Assembly (NCBI GenBank): GCA_038521345.1
Contig: JBCBKU010000005.1
Location: forward strand, 1-64,000
Length of the DNA: 64,000 nucleotides
Source: JBCBKU01 sp038521345
Lineage (GTDB): Bacteria > Pseudomonadota > Alphaproteobacteria > Rhodobacterales > Rhodobacteraceae
Direction of reading: 5' to 3'
Positions 17,678-26,368 of the stretch are shown here, one piece after another. The translations under genes were made by a program, and so were the position numbers. The number at the start of each line of letters is the position of its first letter. Position 1 is the first letter of the stretch. The notes beneath the pieces are model-generated. The model saw only the letters and a list, made by a program, of their open reading frames with translations, was not told the DNA's origin and ran no database searches.

Positions 17678-18361
17678 ATGTCCGATCTAGACATTCTGTC
17701 CGAGGGCGATTGGGCAGTCGCCGACAGCACCGAATCGTCGGATTTCCTGAATATCAAGCTGGCTGAGCCGCTTCGCCATGTTCCGATAATGGACGTCGCG
17801 TTCTCTCTAAGCGTGCTTCCCATTGTAGCACCCTTGATTCTGGTCTTCTGGGCCCTGATCAAAATCGGGACACCCTCGGCATCAGCCTTTTTCATTCAAC
17901 GCAGATATGGCCTTCAGGGTCAGCCATTTGACATGATAAAGCTGCGCACGATGGTCCCGGATGCGGACCAATTGAAAGCCGAGTTGATAGAGCTTAGCGA
18001 AGACAAGGGGCCGGGCTTCAAGATCAAGAACGATCCCCGCATCACCCGATTGGGACGGTTCCTTCGAAAAAGCCACATCGATGAATTGCCGCAATTTTTC
18101 AATGTACTACGCGGGGACATGTCGATCGTCGGACCGCGAGCGAATTCCTATCACCCGAGCGAGTACGAACCATGGCAACTCAAGCGCCTATCGGTGAAAC
18201 CCGGGATCACCGGCAGCTGGCAAATTGCAAAGGACAAGCCGATGGATTTCACGGCAAGATGCCGGCTTGATATCGAATACATTGAGAATCGTTCCTTTTT
18301 GCGGGACGCTCGGATCATCGTTGGAACGGTTTTCGCCGTGTTGCGCGCGCCAGGTGACTAA
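17678..18361 (+). CDS. Initiating sugar-phosphate transferase (undecaprenyl-phosphate type)
   Basis: Transfers a sugar-1-phosphate from a nucleotide sugar to undecaprenyl phosphate, the first membrane step of repeat-unit assembly. The 227-residue product is the short, single-domain (ExoY/WbaP C-terminal) form: one hydrophobic segment (about 38-63), then the basic QRRYG and KLRTM blocks, KNDPRITRLGRFLRKSHIDELPQ split over residues 107-130, and GDMSIVGPRA and the PGITGSWQI segment. All catalytic-domain marks are present. GGGGAC precedes ATG 17678. It heads a unit with the methyltransferase and Sel1-repeat genes. Confidence 0.92.
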   Translation: MSDLDILSEGDWAVADSTESSDFLNIKLAEPLRHVPIMDVAFSLSVLPIVAPLILVFWALIKIGTPSASAFFIQRRYGLQGQPFDMIKLRTMVPDADQLKAELIELSEDKGPGFKIKNDPRITRLGRFLRKSHIDELPQFFNVLRGDMSIVGPRANSYHPSEYEPWQLKRLSVKPGITGSWQIAKDKPMDFTARCRLDIEYIENRSFLRDARIIVGTVFAVLRAPGD

Positions 18362-18399
18362 GCGGCGATATCCAATGATGGTTGGGTAAAGAGGTGCGT

Positions 18400-19215
18400 A
18401 TGTTCGACGCCAGAGCGATAAAAGAGGCCTGCAACGGGATGTTGCCGGTCCGAACTTACGACGAGATCTATCGCCGCGCACTTACGGCAGACGAGGGCAT
18501 TTTCGTCGAGGTGGGCACGGCTCACGCGGCGGCCACGGTCTGTCTTGCCCGCGCGTTAAAAGACAGCGGTCGCTCCGGGCGGGTCTACACGTTCGAGAAG
18601 ATCTTTGGCGGCACGAGGGAGGCTTTTGGCGGCGTGCACGAAAACGTCCAGATAATTCAGGACAACCTCAGTCGATTCGATGTGGAAGATGTTGTTGAAC
18701 TGATCATCGGGGATGTTCGCGACGAAGCCGCCCAAGTGCCTTCCGACGCGCGGATCGCGCTTTTGTTTCTTGACGCTGACGGCAGGATTGATCGGGATTT
18801 TGAGTTGTTCTTTGACCGTATGCAACTCGGCGGACAGATTTACATCGACGACGTGCGCAACGCCGCGCGTCTCGGACTTGACGGGACCAAGGGGCTCGCG
18901 GCCAGGTTCAAGATCGACCAAAAGCACCGGATCTCCTATCTGCTCCTCGATGTATTCCGACGCAACGGCTTAGTGGGTGACGGCGACTTCGTCGGACCCG
19001 ACACATGGGCAGGCACCAAGATAGCCAACGCGTATTCGATCGTACCGCACGATGAGATCGTGGAAGCCTATCGCGATCTGGTGTTCGCTGATGCCGAGAT
19101 GCCGATGGTCCCGGGGCGCCGCATGGCGAAACGGGCACTGAAATGGCTCTTGCCGGCCTCGGTCGTGGAACAGATTCGGGACCGCAGGGAACGCCAGCGG
19201 TTCGGAGAAAACTGA
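18400..19215 (+). CDS. Class I SAM-dependent methyltransferase
   Basis: A 271-residue cytoplasmic protein with a Rossmann SAM-binding motif (FVEVGTAHAAATV, about residues 34-46) and a later acidic strand-loop (LFLDADGRIDRDF) where catechol- or macrocin-type O-methyltransferases bind metal. In this locus it may methylate a sugar, but that is inferred from position only. ATG 18400 has AGAGG upstream; TTG 18382 is in frame. A 7-bp inverted repeat CTGACGC / GCGTCAG (19212-19232) overlaps its stop codon and has no T run. Confidence 0.75.
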   Translation: MFDARAIKEACNGMLPVRTYDEIYRRALTADEGIFVEVGTAHAAATVCLARALKDSGRSGRVYTFEKIFGGTREAFGGVHENVQIIQDNLSRFDVEDVVELIIGDVRDEAAQVPSDARIALLFLDADGRIDRDFELFFDRMQLGGQIYIDDVRNAARLGLDGTKGLAARFKIDQKHRISYLLLDVFRRNGLVGDGDFVGPDTWAGTKIANAYSIVPHDEIVEAYRDLVFADAEMPMVPGRRMAKRALKWLLPASVVEQIRDRRERQRFGEN

Positions 19216-19302
19216 CGCGGTGTGCGCGTCAGCACTGGAATTCCGTTCGGGCCTGTCCGGTCCGCGCGTATGTGAACGACTGTGTGTACGAGGGGGAGTA
19301 CC

Positions 19303-20850
19303 ATGTTCAGAAAGCGCAGTATCTTCGGGGGATGGATCTCGGCGCTGGCTTTGGCCGCAATTGTCGGTGTAGGCGTGCCTGCTGATGCACAATCCACATT
19401 GTCACAAGACCCTGAGATTCTGGCGGATCATTACCGGTTGGCCGAAGCTCTTCGGCAGAATGACTCGGTCCCAGCGGACGTGGTGCGCGGAATGCAATTG
19501 CACGTCGAATTGGTGAATGCCGGACATGTACCATCGTTCCGCCGTCTCGGGGTCGGATACGTCACGGGTATCGGCATCGAGCGGGACATGGACAAGGGGC
19601 TCGAATTGCTGCGCGCGGCGATCGCTGGGGGCGACCCTGCTGCACGGATATGGCTGGGCCGCGGACTGATCCTTCAAGGAACGGACCCTGAAGATGCACG
19701 CCGCCACCTGAGCGAGGCCGTCGCGCTCGGGTTGCCGCGGGCGGATTTTTACTACGCTCGGGCTCAGATCCGCGGCAGCTTCGGCGCCTTATCGGATCCG
19801 GCGGAAGGTGTCGCGATTCTGACAAGCCTCGCGGCAACGGGCGATCAGTCAGCGATGTTCGAATTGGCGACGGCCTATCGGCAGGGCGACCCGGCCATCC
19901 TCGATCAAGAGAAGGCGCGGGGCGTCTATCAGGCGCTTGTCGACGCGGGCGACCCGAGAAGTGGTGAGGAACTGGGCGAGATGTACCGTGATGGTCAGGG
20001 CGGTGCCGCTGATCCGGACCACGCAATGAAGTTGTTCAGCTGGGCCGCCGCCAATGGTCGGGATGGCGCGGCCGTCAAACTGGTGACACTTCTTCAGGCT
20101 GCCGGACAGTTCGCCGAGGCCAGATCGGTGATGGTGGAGCGAAGCGAGACGGGCGCGCCAGGCGCCAAACTCGACCTCGCACTTGCAGATGTAGCATCTG
20201 CGTTCGGTCCTGCTTCGGAACCGGAAGCCGGCAAGGAAGTCCTTTCCGAGATCGCGGCCAATCCCACACGGGATTCCGCCTTGCAGATTGCGCAATATCT
20301 TGAAGACCGAAGTCTTCCGCCCGAGATCGGCGTAGCCGAGATTGCCGAAACCCTTCGCCTAGCATCGCTGGACGGGGATGGCGGCGCAGCGGAGGCGGTT
20401 ATCACCTTGTCGCGCCAACGGCCCGAGTTGTTCGAAGACGCACTAACGATGCGGTCGGCGCTCTTGGCTCAATACGCCGGCGATCTTGGAGCAGGGTATT
20501 TCGAAGAAACCGTACGATTGATCGGAGAACGCAGCCCGGGCGCGTCTGGCGGCGGTGAAGCGATCGAAGTCCTTGCGGCGGCGAACGGCGACGAATTCTC
20601 GGCCAGTCTCTTGGCGGCTTATGCGGCCAATAGGAACCTTTACGTCTACCTTCTTCAGGACGAGATGCGGAAAAAGGGGCTCTATGGTGGGCCGTTGAAT
20701 GGCGTCGCCAATAGCACCACCATTTCGTCGATCATGGACCTTTGTGAAGTGGGCGACATCACCGGAACATGTGCCGTCGGTCCGTTGGGACCTGATGCTG
20801 CCTCCGCCCTCGCAGGTGTTTTGGCTGGAGAACGTCAGCCCGGCACATAG
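19303..20850 (+). CDS. Secreted Sel1-like/TPR repeat protein with PG-binding-like C-terminus
   Basis: A 515-residue exported protein. A signal peptide (about 1-33, ending PADAQS) has no lipobox Cys. The body (about 60-290) carries Sel1-like helical repeats, for example LGVGYVTGIGIERDMDKGLE and LGEMYRDGQGGAADPDHAMK. The last 70 residues contain YLLQDEMRKKGLYGGPLNG and end near a short Cys-containing segment, resembling a peptidoglycan-binding_1 fold. Sel1 proteins such as AlgK scaffold exopolysaccharide export, so a scaffold role at the cell wall is plausible. GGGGGAG precedes ATG 19303. Confidence 0.75.
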   Translation: MFRKRSIFGGWISALALAAIVGVGVPADAQSTLSQDPEILADHYRLAEALRQNDSVPADVVRGMQLHVELVNAGHVPSFRRLGVGYVTGIGIERDMDKGLELLRAAIAGGDPAARIWLGRGLILQGTDPEDARRHLSEAVALGLPRADFYYARAQIRGSFGALSDPAEGVAILTSLAATGDQSAMFELATAYRQGDPAILDQEKARGVYQALVDAGDPRSGEELGEMYRDGQGGAADPDHAMKLFSWAAANGRDGAAVKLVTLLQAAGQFAEARSVMVERSETGAPGAKLDLALADVASAFGPASEPEAGKEVLSEIAANPTRDSALQIAQYLEDRSLPPEIGVAEIAETLRLASLDGDGGAAEAVITLSRQRPELFEDALTMRSALLAQYAGDLGAGYFEETVRLIGERSPGASGGGEAIEVLAAANGDEFSASLLAAYAANRNLYVYLLQDEMRKKGLYGGPLNGVANSTTISSIMDLCEVGDITGTCAVGPLGPDAASALAGVLAGERQPGT

Positions 20851-20867
20851 TTTAGGGAGGAGCAGAT

Positions 20868-21857
20868 CTATTCGCCATGTGCAAGGACGAGACTGTCGAG
20901 CACTTGAGCGGTTGCGCGACTTGGGCTGATCTCGCCCCGGTCGATCGCCTCGCGAAGATCCGACATGCGGCGTGCCAGATCGGGATCTCGAGCCAACTGA
21001 GCCACAAGACCTTCCCGGACACCAGTCTCGTACCAGTGGCGCGCCTGTGCACTGCGACGGGCATCCCAATGCCCATTCTCCCGACGCCATTCGGCCAGAT
21101 CCATCATCGCCGACCAGGCGGAGCTCAACCCATCCCCAACGATGGCCGAAACAGTCATGGCCATCGGGTAGCCTTCGGGATCTTCGGGTCGGTGACCGAG
21201 AAGGCGCAGCGCACCTGCATAGTCAGCGCAGGTCCGGATCGCGGTCGATTTAAGGTCACCGTCAGCCTTGTTGACGAGGATAAGGTCCGCGATTTCCATG
21301 ATGCCGCGCTTGACCCCCTGCAATTCGTCGCCACCGGCGGGCGCGAGCAAAAGCACAAAGAGGTCCGACATCTCGGCAACCAGCGTCTCGGATTGCCCGA
21401 CACCCACGGTCTCGATCAAAATCACGTCGAACCCGGCCCCTTCGCACAAGGCCACAGTTTCCCGTGTCCGGCGCCCGACGCCGCCTAACGTGGCCTGGCT
21501 GGGCGAAGGACGGATGAAGGCCATGGGTTCGCGGGCCAAGCGCTCCATGCGGGTCTTGTCACCAAGGATAGACCCGCCCGACCGGGCCGAGGACGGATCC
21601 ACTGCCAGAACGGCTAGACGCAGACCCTTCGTGACGAGCGCCATTCCGAAAGCTTCGATGAAAGTGGACTTGCCCACGCCCGGAGTCCCGGAAAGCCCGA
21701 TCCGCAGAGCTTGCCGTCCGGTGGCCGCGAGCCGGTCGAGAAGATCAAGTGCCTCGGCTCTGTGGTCGGGGCGCGCGCTTTCCACCAGCGTGATCGCGCG
21801 GGCAAGGGCCCGGCGATCTCCTGCCACCACCCGATCGGCAAGGTCATTTGCGTCCAT
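20868..21857 (-). CDS. meaB: Methylmalonyl-CoA mutase-associated GTPase MeaB (ArgK family)
   Basis: A G3E-family GTPase that loads and protects the adenosylcobalamin cofactor of methylmalonyl-CoA mutase (or ethylmalonyl-CoA mutase). The 329-residue product has the Walker A GTPGVGKST at 57-65, a VDPSSARSGGSILGDKTRM switch segment, the GVGQSET switch II and the NKADGD guanine site. Start 21857 matches the family; a longer frame exists but adds unrelated residues. No mutase gene is in the window, so the partner is elsewhere on the chromosome. Convergent with the Sel1-repeat gene (17 bases apart). Confidence 0.93.
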   Translation of the reverse strand: MDANDLADRVVAGDRRALARAITLVESARPDHRAEALDLLDRLAATGRQALRIGLSGTPGVGKSTFIEAFGMALVTKGLRLAVLAVDPSSARSGGSILGDKTRMERLAREPMAFIRPSPSQATLGGVGRRTRETVALCEGAGFDVILIETVGVGQSETLVAEMSDLFVLLLAPAGGDELQGVKRGIMEIADLILVNKADGDLKSTAIRTCADYAGALRLLGHRPEDPEGYPMAMTVSAIVGDGLSSAWSAMMDLAEWRRENGHWDARRSAQARHWYETGVREGLVAQLARDPDLARRMSDLREAIDRGEISPSRATAQVLDSLVLAHGE

Positions 21858-21875
21858 TGGTGCGCCTTCGAAGGA

Positions 21876-21905
21876 TTGACACGCAGGGCGCGCCAGTTGT
21901 TCTAG
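21876..21905 (+). promoter_or_regulatory. Possible promoter for the DUF3108-hrpB unit
   Basis: TTGACA at 21876-21881 and TTCTAG at 21900-21905 are 18 bases apart. The -35 box is perfect, the -10 box is weak. The start would lie about 55 bases before the DUF3108 ATG. Confidence 0.4.
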
Positions 21906-21966
21906 TCTCATGCCCGGTGAGCCGCCGGAATGTCCAGAGAGCGGCGGCGCCGAGGCGAGGTGAGCG

Positions 21967-22683
21967 ATGAAAAGACCCGTCTGTCTTCTGACCGCCTTGT
22001 ACATGGCCTTCGTCCCTTATACGGCGCTGGCCAGCGAACGCGCGGCGTTCGACATCTTCTTCGGCTCTCTTCGGGCGGGACTACTGATCTTTGCCGCCGA
22101 GACGCGGGGTTCGGCTTATGCCGTCCGCGGCGAGTTACGGCCCTCACCTCTTGTCGCAAGTTTCAGCGACGGTCGGTTCGCGGCCGAAGCACGGGGCGAG
22201 TCGCAAGACGGACGATTTCGACCCAACCGCTACAGTGAAGAGGTGCGCGCGGGCGCATCAGTGTCGAATGCCGAATTGCGCTACGCTGCCGGAGTGCCCC
22301 GGCTGGAACGCTACGACCGGGATGTCCCACCCGATGTGACACCTGTCGACCCCGCCAGCCAGGGTGGAACCGTGGACCCGATGACAGCCATTTACGCGCT
22401 GTTGCGGACGGTGCCAGATGAAGAGATTTGCGGCCAGGACTTTGCCACCTTTGATGGGGTCCGCCGTTCCGAAGTTGCGGTGGAAATGGTAGCCGTGGGT
22501 GAAGAAGGCGCCGAGTGTGAAGGGACGTATACGCGTGTTGCCGGATATTCTCCCGAGGACCTTTCCCAAAGGAGGAGCTTTCCCTTTCGATTGAGTTATG
22601 ACCGGGCCGAGGACGGTCGATTCACCTTGGCCGAGATGCGCATCCAAACCCTCTTTGGCGCGGCCAAGCTCATCCGCCGCTAA
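21967..22683 (+). CDS. DUF3108 family periplasmic protein
   Basis: A 238-residue exported protein with a signal peptide (about 1-22, ending ALAS). The mature part is beta-rich, starting AAFDIFFGSLRAGLL, as in the DUF3108 family; two Cys residues (EICGQDF and AECEG) may pair. Function of the family is unknown; it is common just before hrpB in Rhodobacteraceae and could act in the envelope. GAGGTGAG lies upstream of ATG 21967. Five bases separate it from hrpB, so the two are co-transcribed. Confidence 0.85.
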   Translation: MKRPVCLLTALYMAFVPYTALASERAAFDIFFGSLRAGLLIFAAETRGSAYAVRGELRPSPLVASFSDGRFAAEARGESQDGRFRPNRYSEEVRAGASVSNAELRYAAGVPRLERYDRDVPPDVTPVDPASQGGTVDPMTAIYALLRTVPDEEICGQDFATFDGVRRSEVAVEMVAVGEEGAECEGTYTRVAGYSPEDLSQRRSFPFRLSYDRAEDGRFTLAEMRIQTLFGAAKLIRR

Positions 22684-22688
22684 GGAAC

Positions 22689-25091
22689 GTGTCACGCGCG
22701 CCGCTCCCAAAACTGCCGATCGATGCCGCTTTGCCCGACATAGTTGGGGCAGTGGCCTCTGGCCGTGCCATTCTTGAGGCACCCCCAGGCGCGGGCAAGA
22801 CGACCAGGGTACCTCCTGCGCTTCTTGCCGCCGGAGCGCAGGGTCGCATCCTCATGCTGGAACCCCGGCGCGTCGCGGCGCGAGCGGCTGCCTTACGGAT
22901 GGCGGCCGAGCGGGGCGAACCTGTTGGCCAAAGTGTAGGCTACCGGATTCGTGGCGATGTCCAGGTGTCCGCCGCCACGCGTATCGAGGTTGTAACCGAA
23001 GGCATTCTGACCCGTATGATCCAGTCCGACCCGTCGCTCGAAGGCGTCGGCACGATTATTTTCGACGAGTTCCATGAGCGCTCACTTCACGCGGATCTGG
23101 GACTGGCCCTTGTTCTTGAGGTGCAAGAGGCATTGCGCGCGGATCTACGCATTCTTGTCATGTCGGCAACGCTGGACGGGACGGCGGTTGCAGATCTTCT
23201 CGATGGCGCACCGGTCATACGGACAGAGGGCCGTGCCTTCCCCGTGACGACGAGATGGCTCGACCGGCCACGCCCCTCTGGGCCTATCGACGCACCTCTT
23301 ACTGAACTGGTGGAGACGGCAGTATCAGAAACATCCGGAGGCGTTTTGGTCTTCTTGCCCGGTGAAGGTGAGATCCGGCGCTTGGCCGCGCGGCTCGAGG
23401 GGCGCCTGCCGGCGGATGTTGCGGTCCGGCCCCTCTACGGCGCGCTCCCCGCCCATGCACAAGACGCGGCGATCCGCCCCCCAGAAAGCGGTCGCAAAGT
23501 CGTTCTCGCTACGTCCATCGCCGAGACCTCACTCACGATCGAGGATGTAAGAGTTGTGGTGGATGGTGGCCTTGCACGACGCGCACGGCACGACCCCGGC
23601 TCTGGTATGGCCCGGCTTGTGACGGAACGGGTAAGCCGAGCCGAGGCCGATCAGCGGCGGGGTCGCGCAGGACGGGTCGCCGCCGGCATCTGCTTCCGGC
23701 TTTGGACGAAAGGTGAGGAAGGGGCCCTTCCCGCCTATGCCCCTGCCGAAATCGAGACGGCTGACCTGGCTGCGCTCGCGCTGGATCTTGCGCTTTGGGG
23801 CGGCGGCGAAAGCCTACGGTTTCTCACGCCCCCGCCCTCAGGTGCCTTGGCAGAGGCGCGAACACTTCTGCAGGCGTTGGGCGCGCTGGATGCAGCTGGC
23901 CAAATTACCGATCATGGTCGTCTGCTGGCCAGCGAGCCCGTACACCCACGTATTGCCCACATGCTCACCACCGCCGGGCGGGATGCCGCCCCGCTGGCCG
24001 CACTCTTGTCAGAACGAGACCCGCTGCGCGGGACCGCAGATCTAGAGACCCGGTTTCGCCTGATGCAAGAGAACGATCCTCGCTTCGATCGCATGCGGGC
24101 CGAGGTAAAGCGATTGGCCAAAGGCCGCGTGTCACAGGCGAACTATGGTATCGGAGCGCTGGCTGCGATGGCTTATCCCGACCGCGTGGCCCTTCGGCGA
24201 TCAGGTGAGGATCCGCGGTTTTTATTGTCAGGAGGCAAAGGCGCGCGGCTTGACCGCGCCGACCCGCTCGCAGGTTGTCGGCTTCTTGCCGTGACAGAGA
24301 CCGACGGCCACCTTCAAGAGGCAGCAATTCGGCAAGCCGCACGCATATCAGAGGCCGAACTGCGGGCCCTGTTCCCGGATGAGATCGGCTGGCACGACGT
24401 TTGCGTTTGGTCACGACGGGACCACCGGGTAGTCAGGCGGCAGGAAGAGCGCCTTGGCGCTCTTGTTTTGGCAGAACGGCGCTGGAACAACGCGCCACTC
24501 GATATGGTGGCTAGGGCCATGGCCGATGGTGTACGTGATCTCGGGCTGCGCCTTGCGCAACCGGCCGAGCGTTTCCGACGCAGGGTGGCGCTCGCCCGAG
24601 CAGAGCAGCCCGATCTTCCAGAGTTTTCGGAGTCCGCGCTTCTTGCAACTCTTGAGACTTGGCTCATTCCACATCTGGCGGGCGTCGAGACCGCATCTGA
24701 CTGGGCGGCCTTCGATGCTTTGCCGGCACTCAGGGCAATGCTGACATGGGAGCAATCGCAGGCCCTAGACCGGATCGTGCCGGCCGAATGGACTACGCCT
24801 CTTGGGCGGCGCGTACCAATCGACTATGGCACAGACGTCCCGGCGGTGTCTGTGCGTCTGCAAGAAGTATTCGGTGTCACGCGACATCCCGAGGTGGCAG
24901 AAAGACCGCTCCGCATGACGCTCTTGTCCCCGGCGGGTCGACCGGTGCAGGTCACCACGGACCTGCCCGGGTTCTGGGATACATCCTACAAGGACGTCCG
25001 CAAGGACATGCGCGGCCGGTACCCCAAACATCCTTGGCCCGAAGATCCGCGAACCGAACCTCCCACGACCCGCACCAAACCGAGGCGCTAG
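22689..25091 (+). CDS. hrpB: ATP-dependent RNA helicase HrpB
   Basis: A DEAH-box helicase of the HrpA/HrpB group, 800 residues. Motifs in order: Walker A APPGAGKTT (31-39), DEFH Walker B (126-129), the SATLDG motif III, the QRRGRAGR motif VI, then HA2 and the HrpB C-terminal domain. HrpB helicases work on RNA; the exact target is not known. Start is GTG 22689 (MSRAPLPKLP), five bases after the DUF3108 stop. The protein is full length for the family and seems intact. Confidence 0.95.
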   Translation: MSRAPLPKLPIDAALPDIVGAVASGRAILEAPPGAGKTTRVPPALLAAGAQGRILMLEPRRVAARAAALRMAAERGEPVGQSVGYRIRGDVQVSAATRIEVVTEGILTRMIQSDPSLEGVGTIIFDEFHERSLHADLGLALVLEVQEALRADLRILVMSATLDGTAVADLLDGAPVIRTEGRAFPVTTRWLDRPRPSGPIDAPLTELVETAVSETSGGVLVFLPGEGEIRRLAARLEGRLPADVAVRPLYGALPAHAQDAAIRPPESGRKVVLATSIAETSLTIEDVRVVVDGGLARRARHDPGSGMARLVTERVSRAEADQRRGRAGRVAAGICFRLWTKGEEGALPAYAPAEIETADLAALALDLALWGGGESLRFLTPPPSGALAEARTLLQALGALDAAGQITDHGRLLASEPVHPRIAHMLTTAGRDAAPLAALLSERDPLRGTADLETRFRLMQENDPRFDRMRAEVKRLAKGRVSQANYGIGALAAMAYPDRVALRRSGEDPRFLLSGGKGARLDRADPLAGCRLLAVTETDGHLQEAAIRQAARISEAELRALFPDEIGWHDVCVWSRRDHRVVRRQEERLGALVLAERRWNNAPLDMVARAMADGVRDLGLRLAQPAERFRRRVALARAEQPDLPEFSESALLATLETWLIPHLAGVETASDWAAFDALPALRAMLTWEQSQALDRIVPAEWTTPLGRRVPIDYGTDVPAVSVRLQEVFGVTRHPEVAERPLRMTLLSPAGRPVQVTTDLPGFWDTSYKDVRKDMRGRYPKHPWPEDPRTEPPTTRTKPRR

Positions 25092-25150
25092 CCAAACCCC
25101 AAATTTCGCGTCAGAACACGGGGAAACAGGCAACCATATGAGGCACGGAC

Positions 25151-25369
25151 ATGGCCCTGGTCGATACACTGGCCGAAGCGCTTGCGAAGGACGCACTCGA
25201 TCTTTCCGAGAAACTGGACGACGAACGCTTGCCCGACGAGGTGGGCAAGGCCATCGGTGCCTCATCCCCCTCGTTTGAAGAGGTCTACCTGACCGCAATC
25301 CGGCTTATGCGCGCCGAACGGCGGGCCCGACAGGTCCTTGCTGCGAAAGGCTGGTCTCCTGAAGAGTGA
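25151..25369 (+). CDS. Small conserved acidic/helical protein, hypothetical
   Basis: A 72-residue all-helical product (MALVDTLAEALAKDALD...). It has no signal or membrane span and looks like a compact helical bundle with an Arg-rich middle (RAERRARQVLAAKGW). Similar small proteins occur in related genomes as far as I can recall, with no known function. The ATG at 25151 lies 59 bases after hrpB; a GAGGCACGGAC stretch upstream may serve as ribosome site. It is convergent with argF (15-base gap). Confidence 0.6.
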   Translation: MALVDTLAEALAKDALDLSEKLDDERLPDEVGKAIGASSPSFEEVYLTAIRLMRAERRARQVLAAKGWSPEE

Positions 25370-25384
25370 CCACGCCAGCGAACG

Positions 25385-26311
25385 TCAGACATCCAGACAC
25401 CATTTCAGGACGGCCTTCTGAGCATGAAGGCGGTTCTCGGCCTCATCAAAGATGGCCGATTGAGGGCCATCCATGACGTCTGACGTCAGTTCTTCGCCGC
25501 GATGGGCCGGGAGACAATGCATTACAAGCGCATCACTCTTGGCCTTGGCAAGAAGCTCTGCGTTCAGTTGGTAGGACCGCAACAGGTTGTGGCGACGCTC
25601 TCTTGTAGAGGGAGCATCGTGCATCGAGACCCATGTATCAGCCACGACGAGATCTGCGCCGGCGACAGCAGCATCCGGGTCCCGTTCGAGCGCAACGGTC
25701 GCCCCTTTCGACCGCGCCAATTCGACGAACTCGGCCTCGGGTTCGAGTGACTCGGGGCCCGACACGGCCATGTCGAACCCGAACTGTCCAGAGGCATGAA
25801 GAAACGAAGCGCAGACGTTGTTCCCGTCGCCAAGCCAAGTCACCTTGGCGCCGCCGATGGGTCCCTTGCGCTCTTCATAAGTCATGATGTCCGCCATGAT
25901 CTGGCACGGATGCGAGCGGTTGGTGAGTCCGTTGATTACCGGAACCGTGGCGTGCTCGGCCATCTCCAGAAGGGTCTCCTCCTCGAAGGTCCGGATCATG
26001 ATTAGATCGACGTACCGAGACATGACACGGGCGGTGTCAGCCACCGTCTCGCCGTGGCCAAGCTGCATGTCGGCGCCTGAAAGAACCATCGTTTCGCCAC
26101 CCATCTGGCGAACGCCCACATCAAAAGAAACGCGGGTACGTGTTGACGGTTTCTCGAAAATTAGGGCAACCATGCGGCCCGCGAGGGGACGGTCGTCGTC
26201 GGCCGCGCCCTTGGGGCGGTCTCCCCGCGCGGTCTTCATGGAATTGGCGTGGTCGAGCATGGCGCGCAGATCGGACGGCGCGGTTTTATGAATGTCGAGA
26301 AAGTGTTTCAT
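25385..26311 (-). CDS. argF: Ornithine carbamoyltransferase
   Basis: Makes citrulline from ornithine and carbamoyl phosphate in arginine synthesis; cytoplasmic trimer. The 308-residue product has the carbamoyl-phosphate site STRTR (56-60), the HPCQIMADIMT block, the DTWVSM segment and the catalytic HCLPAHRG (265-272). It lies 57 bases after argD on the same strand and is probably co-transcribed with it. The start ATG 26311 agrees with the family N-terminus (MKHFLDIHK). Confidence 0.97.
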   Translation of the reverse strand: MKHFLDIHKTAPSDLRAMLDHANSMKTARGDRPKGAADDDRPLAGRMVALIFEKPSTRTRVSFDVGVRQMGGETMVLSGADMQLGHGETVADTARVMSRYVDLIMIRTFEEETLLEMAEHATVPVINGLTNRSHPCQIMADIMTYEERKGPIGGAKVTWLGDGNNVCASFLHASGQFGFDMAVSGPESLEPEAEFVELARSKGATVALERDPDAAVAGADLVVADTWVSMHDAPSTRERRHNLLRSYQLNAELLAKAKSDALVMHCLPAHRGEELTSDVMDGPQSAIFDEAENRLHAQKAVLKWCLDV

Positions 26312-26368
26312 GGCGTTGGAGCTTTGTTCCTGAAGGGCCAGATGGGCAGTCGCGCAACAGGGTGCACG

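Noticed and set aside
19212..19232. Hairpin at the methyltransferase stop codon as terminator
   Set aside because: Only a 7-bp stem with no T run, and the downstream gene seems to belong to the same unit.
11238..20850. Alginate-type synthase cluster, suggested by a beta-helix and a Sel1-repeat protein
   Set aside because: No Alg8/Alg44-type synthase or c-di-GMP-binding component is present; the Wzx, Wzz and Wzy-like proteins point to another pathway.
20443..21090. Open frame on the minus strand across the end of the Sel1-repeat gene
   Set aside because: It overlaps two well-supported genes in other frames and has no start or homology support.
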